Origin: a bacterium
GTDB lineage: Bacteria; B130-G9
Direction of reading: 5' to 3'
Assembly (NCBI GenBank): GCA_021160245.1
Contig: JAGHCW010000188.1
Location: 1 to 37,929, forward strand
DNA: 37,929 nucleotides
The notes below the pieces were generated by a model. That model made no database searches and had not been told where the DNA came from. It was given only the letters and a program-made list of their open reading frames with translations. The translations under genes were made by a program, and so were the position numbers. Below, piece after piece: positions 32,359 through 37,929 of the stretch (position 1 is its first letter; each line of letters starts with the position of its first letter).

Positions 32359-32947
32359 GGTACTCTCGCGCCTTTGCCATGGCCATCGCGCGGTGGCTTA
32401 GTTTGTTCTTGACCTCGACGCCAAGCTCGCCCAGCGTCTTCTCATATCCATCAGGAATAAAGACAGGATCGTATCCAAAGCCGCGGTTGCCCCTCTCCTC
32501 AACAGCTATCCGACCAGAACACTCTCCTCGAAAAGTCCTCACGGCTCCAGATGGCTCTGCAATTGCCACCAAAGAGACGAACTTCGCTGCTCTTTCCTCA
32601 TCAGGTGTCTTCTCCAGCTCGCCAAGAAGCGCCTCGTTTTTTTGGGTCGCGGTCGCGTCGGGGGAGACGTATCTTGCGGACATTGGACCGGGCTTTCCGC
32701 CAAGCCATTCTACCTCCAGCCCAGAATCCTCACCCAAAGCAGTCTTCCCCTCTACTTCAGCGGCCCGGCGCGCCTTTGCGATGGCGTTTTGCTCGTAGTC
32801 GCTTTTCCCCTCAACGCCATCAAGCTTTGCCTTTGCATCGCAAAGCATTGTTACTTTAACGGGAACACTTTCAAGAAAATGGGCAAGCTCTCTCGCCTTG
32901 CCGAAATTCGATGTTGCGAGCACCATCATTGGAATGGCTTTTATCAA
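32342..32947 (-). CDS. rdgB: RdgB/HAM1 non-canonical purine NTP pyrophosphatase
   Basis: This 201-residue protein has the family motifs: substrate-binding LATSNFGKARELAHFL, LGEDSGLEVEWLGG (catalytic acidic residues), GNRGFGYDPVFIPDG and the C-terminal KNKLSHRAMAMAKA. It hydrolyses dITP, ITP and XTP to monophosphates and keeps them out of DNA. The start is TTG at 32947 with GGAGG seven bases upstream, a better-supported site than the ATG pair six and seven codons later. It leads an operon with the lipoprotein and GT4 genes. Confidence 0.92.
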   Translation of the reverse strand: MIKAIPMMVLATSNFGKARELAHFLESVPVKVTMLCDAKAKLDGVEGKSDYEQNAIAKARRAAEVEGKTALGEDSGLEVEWLGGKPGPMSARYVSPDATATQKNEALLGELEKTPDEERAAKFVSLVAIAEPSGAVRTFRGECSGRIAVEERGNRGFGYDPVFIPDGYEKTLGELGVEVKNKLSHRAMAMAKAREYLEANC

Positions 32948-33082
32948 TTCTCTACCTCCGAGTGTCTAACGATTCGCCCTTGCCAAAGGCTCAAGCGCAA
33001 AGCCTGTTGAGTATCATTACATAGATGAAACTGTCAACGGTTTCCCAAGTTCCAGAAAGTGTTGTCTAATCGAGCATCACGG

Positions 33083-34294
33083 CTACTTGAATACGCACTC
33101 GAGGCCGGCTTTCATGCCAACCACGATCTTGCCATCGGGCCAAGAAGCTGCGCGACATGAGATCATCGACCCAAGGAACCGTTCGACGAGAACCTTGCCG
33201 GTTTCGACATCCAACGCCGTGAATCCGCCATCCCAACCACCTATGTAGATTCTCCCATCGGAAGCAACAATAGGCGAGGCCTCGAGCACATCAGCGCATT
33301 TATTAGACCAGAGAATCTCGCCGCTTGCTGCGTCAATCGCATAAACTAGGCCATTCATTGTCGCTGCGATGATCCAAGCGCCGGATACTGCCGGAGTCGA
33401 TTTGATGAAACCGTCGAGTTGGGTGACGAATGTCTGGTGAGGCGCGGATTTTAAGAGGCCAAAGAGCCCGCCGTCCCAGCACGCGAAAAAGACGCGATCG
33501 CCCGAAATGACCGGGGCCGACCTGATCGCGTTGCCCGCGTCATAAGACCACTTGAGACCGCCGGTCTTAGCGTCAATCGCGAGCAGCTTCCCGGAATCTG
33601 TTCCGACATAAACATCGACGCCATCGGTCACGGGAGATGAGGAGTTCCCCGAGTCGTCCTCGTAAACCCAGAGTTCCTTTCCGAAGTCACTCTTGAGCGC
33701 AAATATATCGCCCTGTCGTGACGAGAAGAAGACCCGCCCGTCAGCAATGCACGGCGTTGTCGTTATCTCAGATTTGGCGTCAAACCGGAAAACCTGCTGG
33801 CCCGTGATGGGGTTAAGCGCGTAGAGGTTGTTGTCCTCTGAACCAAAGAAGAGCCGTTCCCCGGCAATGGCCGGCGCGCCGACCCTCGTGCCCCTGGTCT
33901 CAAAGCTCCAGAGCATCTTCCCGTCTGTTGATACGCAATAGAGAAAGCCGCCTTCGCATCCGAAATAGGCCCTGTCCTCGGCGACGATGATGTCGGTGCA
34001 GACCATCCCGCCTCGTTGCTCGACTGTTTCGTTCTTAAACGGGTCCCGATATAGCCACTTGTGCGTCGGGCGGAACGACCAAACCAGGCCTAATGAGCGC
34101 CTCGAGGCGCCGTCCGGCCTTGCCTCCGATTGCTGTGGCCTCAAGGGAGTGATGGCAGTTGAGGCGCGCGCATCGGGTTGCATTGCGGGAGTTGAGCCTT
34201 CGGAAGTCAGTTTCGCCCACTCAGGATAAATAAACAGCAAGAGCGACCCAAATAGGACGGCAGAGAGGATAAGGAGGGAAAGCGGCGATTTCAT
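33083..34294 (-). CDS. PQQ-binding-like beta-propeller protein (BamB-like fold)
   Basis: This 403-residue protein has an N-terminal hydrophobic anchor (LLILSAVLFGSLLLFIYP) and then seven or so repeated blades. Examples are DIIVAEDRAYFGCEGGFLYC, ALNPITGQQVFRFDAKSE, KLLAIDAKTGGLKWSYD and IDAASGEILWSNK. The GxLYAxDxxTGxxxW pattern is that of PQQ-enzyme repeats and BamB. No Cys lipobox is present, so it is probably tethered to the inner membrane with the propeller in the periplasm. No PQQ or metal ligands are evident. A scaffold or binding role is likely; the partner is unknown. Confidence 0.85.
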   Translation of the reverse strand: MKSPLSLLILSAVLFGSLLLFIYPEWAKLTSEGSTPAMQPDARASTAITPLRPQQSEARPDGASRRSLGLVWSFRPTHKWLYRDPFKNETVEQRGGMVCTDIIVAEDRAYFGCEGGFLYCVSTDGKMLWSFETRGTRVGAPAIAGERLFFGSEDNNLYALNPITGQQVFRFDAKSEITTTPCIADGRVFFSSRQGDIFALKSDFGKELWVYEDDSGNSSSPVTDGVDVYVGTDSGKLLAIDAKTGGLKWSYDAGNAIRSAPVISGDRVFFACWDGGLFGLLKSAPHQTFVTQLDGFIKSTPAVSGAWIIAATMNGLVYAIDAASGEILWSNKCADVLEASPIVASDGRIYIGGWDGGFTALDVETGKVLVERFLGSMISCRAASWPDGKIVVGMKAGLECVFK

Positions 34295-34479
34295 ATCAAA
34301 TAGTCATCCACAAAATCAACTCGACATCAGTTCAGTAGCAGTATCAGCCTAACATACTAAAGATGCAAGTATGTGTTTTATCGCCAAAGACCCGGATGGG
34401 ATAGCTTCATCACACAAAATGGGACTGACATTTCTCTATATTGATATTACCGTGCTATATGCGCCACCGGGCCGATTCG

Positions 34480-34750
34480 CTATGATGGTTCTGGCCGGCA
34501 ACATCGGTTACACAACGGCAACGTGGCGAAGACGGTCGATGCCGAGGACGGGGAGCACGAGTGGGAATACAATTCATCCGGATGGATGACAACACTCACT
34601 GACCCTCGCGACTTCTCAAGTCATTATTACTGTGACGATATGGGGCGTTCAACGCAGGTTATGGACCCGGCCACAAACTCAACGTTCACGTTCTACGATG
34701 ATGCAGGGAGAGTTACGCAGCGAAGGGATGCCCTGGCCAACTCCTCTTAA
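34480..34750 (+). pseudogene. fragment of an Rhs/YD-repeat protein
   Basis: The plus-strand frame ending at 34750 reads YDGSGRQHRLHNGN, WEYNSSGWMTTLTDP, YYCDDMGRSTQVMDP and FTFYDDAGRVTQRRDALANS. These are successive YD repeats of the Rhs/wall-associated type. There is no start codon with homology before it and it stops after about 90 residues, far from the 1000 or more of intact proteins. The rest of the 34295-35005 gap holds only the promoter-like site near 34880 and no other gene that I can support. Confidence 0.7.
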
Positions 34751-34879
34751 AGGCATCTGATTGACAAAGTAAATCAAGCCGCTTGACTTCAATCTGCACA
34801 CCTATTGATGCTAGCTCTTCTTTTCAGCCATAACTCGCTAGACTTTTCCGTGGTATGTTTGTTCAGTGTTGGGTGTAAC

Positions 34880-34908
34880 TTGAAATGATAGGCCTGGGTT
34901 AGTATTTG
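34880..34908 (+). promoter_or_regulatory. possible sigma70 promoter for glutamate dehydrogenase
   Basis: TTGAAA, 17 bases, then TATTTG, about 100 bases upstream of the dehydrogenase ATG. The -10 is imperfect. Confidence 0.35.
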
Positions 34909-35005
34909 GGTGTTAGAACAGCTCGCTATGCGTATGCCTAACGCGTTTTCTGATTTCGAGTTATTTGTGTTTAGTTAAGTGATGCAACCGTAAGGGAGAG
35001 CTTTG

Positions 35006-36261
35006 ATGTCCAAGACCTTTAATGAGATTGTATTGGAACATCTGGATGAAGCAGCGAAGAAGGTCAACTTGGACCCGGACTGCTATGTGAGGATGAAACA
35101 GCCTGAGCGCGAGCTGAAGGTCTCGATCCCGGTGAGAATGGATGATGGACACGTTGATGTCTTCACTGGATATCGAGTGCAACACTCCACCTCAAGAGGC
35201 CCTTGCAAGGGCGGGATCAGATATCATCCCGACGTGACGCTGGACGAGGTCAAGGCGCTCGCAATGCTAATGACATGGAAGTGCGCGGTGGTGAATATCC
35301 CCTATGGCGGGGCAAAGGGGGCTGTCCGGTGTAACCCGATGGAGATGTCGGAAAGCGAGCTGGTGCGTTTAACCAGGCGCTACACGGTCATGATCATGCC
35401 GATTATCGGCCGCCAGAAGGACATTCCAGCGCCCGACGTAGGGACTGACGAGGACACTATGGGTTGGATGATGGACACGGTCAGCATGTTTCAAGGCCAG
35501 ACGGTTCTGGACATGGTTACCGGTAAGCCTGTCAGTCTAGGTGGTTCGCTCGGTAGGCGCGAAGCAACTGGCCGAGGCGTCATGATCTGCACCCTCGAGA
35601 TTCTAAAGAAGTTCGGAAAGGACATCTCAGCCACAACTGTGGCCGTACAGGGATTCGGCAACGTTGGATCAGTGGCGGCAGACCTTCTCGCTGAAAAGGG
35701 ATGCAAAGTGGTCGCGGTAGGCGATGTCACCGGAGGCTACTACAACCCTAAAGGACTAGACATAAAGGGAATGATTGAGCACGCCACAAAGCACCCATTC
35801 AAACTCCTCGAAGGCTACGAATGCAACGGGACAAGTCGCATCTCAAACGAGGAACTGCTTACCCTTGATGTGGACGTGCTTGCGCCCTGCGCTTTGGAGC
35901 GGCAGATTGTGAAGAGGAATGCCGCCGATGTTAGAGCGAAGTTCATAGTTGCCGGCGCAAATGGCCCAGTTAGCAGGATGGCGAGAGAATACTTCAGGAC
36001 AAAGGGACTATAATAATCCCCGACATTCTCGCCAATAGCGGTGGCGTAATAGTTTCCTACTTCGAATGGGTGCAGGACATTCAGGTCTTCTTCTGGGATG
36101 TGGGCCAGATCAACAATCACCTCGAGCGACTGATAATTCGAGCATTCGACGAAATCTGGGAACTCTCTCAGAAGGAAAAAGTGAGCATGAGGATGGCGGC
36201 GTATATGATAGCCATTAAGAGGGTTGCCGACTCCATCAATAAGAGACGCATCTTCCCGTAG
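35006..36261 (+). pseudogene. gdhA: glutamate dehydrogenase, broken by one-base frameshift
   Basis: The ATG at 35006 follows GGGAG. The first 335 residues are a standard Glu/Leu/Phe/Val dehydrogenase: YRVQHSTSRGPCKGGIRYHP, the catalytic Lys in PYGGAKGAV, DIPAPDVGTDEDTMGWMMD, SLGRREATGRGV and the dinucleotide motif VQGFGNVGSVAA. The frame ends at a TAA at 36011-36013. In the next frame the protein continues without loss: GTIIIPDILANSGGVIVSYF, EWVQDIQVFFW and on to 36261, making about 419 residues in total, the normal length. One base is missing in the AAAGGG run near 36002-36007. The enzyme interconverts glutamate with 2-oxoglutarate and ammonia. It is either recently inactivated or an error in the sequence at a homopolymer. 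Confidence 0.88.
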
Positions 36262-36370
36262 TTAAGAGCGATTTACGCGCAGCAATCGAGCGGCATGTGC
36301 GCTTCTGGCCCGCCTTTGCTCTGCTCTAAAGAGCAAGCCAGAGCATCCTGCCGCATTGCACAGCTGGCTT

Positions 36371-36400
36371 GTATCTGGGGAGCCTCTGCTCCCCAGATAC
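36371..36400. terminator. perfect hairpin between convergent genes
   Basis: GTATCTGGGGAGC and GCTCCCCAGATAC form a perfect 13-bp stem around the loop CTCT. It lies between glutamate dehydrogenase and the convergent glutamate synthase gene. There is no clear T-run on either side, so it may act as a bidirectional terminator or mRNA-end stabiliser and not as a classic intrinsic terminator. Confidence 0.55.
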
Positions 36401-36529
36401 TAAATCAGGAGTCTTCGCAATTCTCGGGCTTGGCTGTTGATACAGAAAAATCGCCTTCAACAGAGCAGGTCCGGGAACGAATACGAAAACTCCTCATGTT
36501 GATCCCTTGAACATCGGTGTCGATTAGTG

Positions 36530-37929
36530 TCAATTCGCGGTTAGATACTCGTGTATGGCGCGGGAGGCGACGCGGCCGTCGCCCATAGCTAAGATGACGG
36601 TGGCGGCGCCTCGGACAATATCACCGCCGGCGAATACACCCTTCATGCTGGTCATTGCTGTCTCGGAATCGACCTCAATATAGCCCCATTTGTTCAACTT
36701 GAGGCCGGGCGTTGACTTGGTTAAAAGCGGATTTGCGCCGTTGCCTATCGCCGGGACAACCACATCCACCTCAATCTGGTATTCGCTCCCCTCAATGGGA
36801 ATCGGCCTTCGCCTGCCGGATGCGTCGGGCTCGCCAAGCTCCATCTTGATAATCTCCATAGCAGCAACGTTGCCGTGGCCATCTCCGATGATCTTTGTCG
36901 GATTCCTGAGTATCTGAAGATCAATGCCCTCCTGAATCGCGTGCTCGATCTCCTCACGCCTCGATGGCATTTCTTCCCTGCTTCGTCTATAGACCAAGAA
37001 GACTTGCTCCGCGCCGAGGCGCACGGCGATTCTCGCAGAATCTATCGCCACGTTACCACCGCCGACCACTGCGACATTTGTGCCTCGTCTAATCGGCGTG
37101 TCGTATTCGGGGAAAAGATATGCCTTCATGAGGTTGCTGCGGGTCAGGTATTCATTCGCGGAATAGACACCGGCGAGGTTCTCACCCGGGATACCCAGGA
37201 AATAGGGCAGACCGGCGCCGAGCCCGAGATACACGGCATCAAACTGCGCAAGTAGCTCTTTGACAGAGAAGATTGCGCCGATTAGGGCATCCATCCGAAA
37301 CTCCACGCCCATTCTGGCAAGCACGTCAAGCTCCGCCTCCAGAATAGATTTGGGCAACCTAAACTCCGGTATCCCATAGACCAGAACGCCACCGAGCTTA
37401 TGCAACGCCTCGAATACTGTTACCTTGTGGCCGAGTCGCGCGCAGTCTGCTGCGACCGTCAATCCTCCGGGACCGCTTCCCACTACGGCGATCTTCTTTC
37501 CTGTTGAGGGCGCGATATTGGGAAGCTCTATGCCCCCCTCATTCCGCTCCCAATCGGCGATGAAATGCTCCAGGTTGCCGATACTGACCGATGCGCCCTT
37601 TTTGCCCAGAACACATTTCGCCTGGCACTGCCTCGACTGGGGGCATACTCTTCCGCAAACGGCTGGTAGAAGATTGTTCTGCTTCACGATTCCTATCGCA
37701 CGCCTGAAATTGCCGTCGGCTATCGCGCCCACGAAGCCCGGTATATCTATGCCTACCGGACATCCGGATATGCAGGGCGCTTTCTTGCATTGTAGGCAGC
37801 GTCTGGCCTCTCCAATCGCTTGTTCTTTTGAGTAGCCGAGGGCCACTTCATTGAAGTTGTGGACGCGGAGCTCGGGAAGCTGCTCGGGCATTGGCATATT
37901 CTTACGAGCCGGGCCAGGCAGTATGGGAG
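36530..37929 (-). CDS. gltA: NADPH-dependent glutamate synthase, GltA/GltD type, 5' partial
   Basis: Over 455 residues the protein has an N-terminal Fe-S region (CLQCKKAPCISGCPVGIDIP, then CGRVCPQSRQCQAKC). The FAD-binding VVGSGPGGLTVAADCA, the NAD(P)H-binding VAVVGGGNVAIDSARIAV and the C-terminal GVFAGGDIVRGAATVILA follow. This is the glutamate synthase small-subunit type that passes electrons from NADPH, or bifurcates as in NfnB-like relatives. The track start is ATG 37897, but the frame stays open to the window edge and reads PILPGPARKNMPMPEQ. That matches the longer N-terminus (RxxMPEQdP) usual in the family, so the true start is probably beyond 37929. It converges on glutamate dehydrogenase; both serve glutamate and ammonia metabolism. 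Confidence 0.88.
   Translation of the reverse strand, partial: PILPGPARKNMPMPEQLPELRVHNFNEVALGYSKEQAIGEARRCLQCKKAPCISGCPVGIDIPGFVGAIADGNFRRAIGIVKQNNLLPAVCGRVCPQSRQCQAKCVLGKKGASVSIGNLEHFIADWERNEGGIELPNIAPSTGKKIAVVGSGPGGLTVAADCARLGHKVTVFEALHKLGGVLVYGIPEFRLPKSILEAELDVLARMGVEFRMDALIGAIFSVKELLAQFDAVYLGLGAGLPYFLGIPGENLAGVYSANEYLTRSNLMKAYLFPEYDTPIRRGTNVAVVGGGNVAIDSARIAVRLGAEQVFLVYRRSREEMPSRREEIEHAIQEGIDLQILRNPTKIIGDGHGNVAAMEIIKMELGEPDASGRRRPIPIEGSEYQIEVDVVVPAIGNGANPLLTKSTPGLKLNKWGYIEVDSETAMTSMKGVFAGGDIVRGAATVILAMGDGRVASRAIHEYLTAN

Noticed and set aside
36295-36510. 71-aa plus-strand ORF between gdh and gltA
   Set aside because: Contains the perfect hairpin at 36371-36400 inside it and has no family similarity or ribosome-binding site.
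1-37929. CRISPR arrays, rRNA genes, complete insertion sequences
   Set aside because: I saw no regularly spaced repeats, no rRNA sequence and no transposase ORF in any frame of the track; the only recombinase is Xer-like.

Overview
ORGANISM. The window (about 52% GC by eye) comes from a Gram-negative-type bacterium. It encodes two LolA-like carrier/lipoprotein-sorting-fold proteins, several lipobox lipoproteins, an RND/MMPL exporter, a PagL-like outer-membrane protein and an OmpA-domain protein. Radical-SAM enzymes are numerous: one SPASM/hotdog fusion, one B12-binding, one broken SPASM enzyme. There is a broken glutamate dehydrogenase, GltA-type glutamate synthase, beta-helix and YD-repeat debris, and a short dispersed intergenic repeat. 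This looks like an uncultured, possibly anaerobic, deep-branching lineage, but I cannot name the phylum. TTG/GTG starts and frameshifted genes are common. Either the genome is decaying locally or the assembly contains small indels.

REGION 1 (1-1121, minus): the 3'-truncated part of a beta-class DNA methyltransferase.

REGION 2 (1255-15103, minus): one tightly packed operon-like block of 15 genes with the content of an aryl-polyene (APE)-type type II fatty-acid/polyketide cluster. Reading order: PagL-like outer-membrane protein, FabG-type ketoreductase, FabF-type ketosynthase, acyl carrier protein, PlsC-type acyltransferase, PaaK-type adenylate-forming ligase, a radical SAM/SPASM protein fused to a hotdog dehydratase, LolA-like carrier, MMPL exporter, DUF3261-like lipoprotein, ApeI-like hotdog dehydratase, 4HBT thioesterase, second ketosynthase, lipoprotein, and a short chain-length-factor-like ketosynthase homologue. 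Inferred function: an aromatic or other acid starter is activated by the ligase, loaded on the ACP, extended and dehydrated to a polyene, then moved to the outer membrane by the exporter/LolA/lipoprotein set. The radical SAM-dehydratase fusion is the unusual part.

REGION 3 (15276-23003): a decayed PAS/response-regulator hybrid kinase; a large M1-like metallopeptidase; then a plus-strand operon of small acidic protein (frameshifted), coiled-coil protein, OmpA-domain protein (intact), Rab-like small GTPase (start lost, switch II deleted) and a PAS-like signalling protein cut off and joined to a beta-helix fragment. Two copies of a ~52-bp repeat flank the peptidase.

REGION 4 (23084-28296): tRNA-Ser(TGA), a lipoprotein, a Xer-family tyrosine recombinase, a B12-binding radical SAM protein, a SufS/Csd-type cysteine desulfurase and RsmD.

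REGION 5 (28430-30215, minus): a near-consensus promoter, a 39-aa glycine-rich peptide, an unassigned ~100-aa ORF and a frameshifted radical SAM/SPASM enzyme. This layout suggests a RiPP (radical-SAM-modified peptide) locus, possibly related to the glycine-rich-repeat/cyclophane class.

REGION 6 (30351-37929): operon rdgB - LolA-like lipoprotein - GT4 glycosyltransferase (minus); a PQQ-type beta-propeller protein; a YD-repeat fragment; a glutamate dehydrogenase broken by a one-base frameshift; a perfect 13-bp-stem hairpin; and the NADPH-dependent glutamate synthase small-subunit-type protein, whose N-terminus runs off the window.
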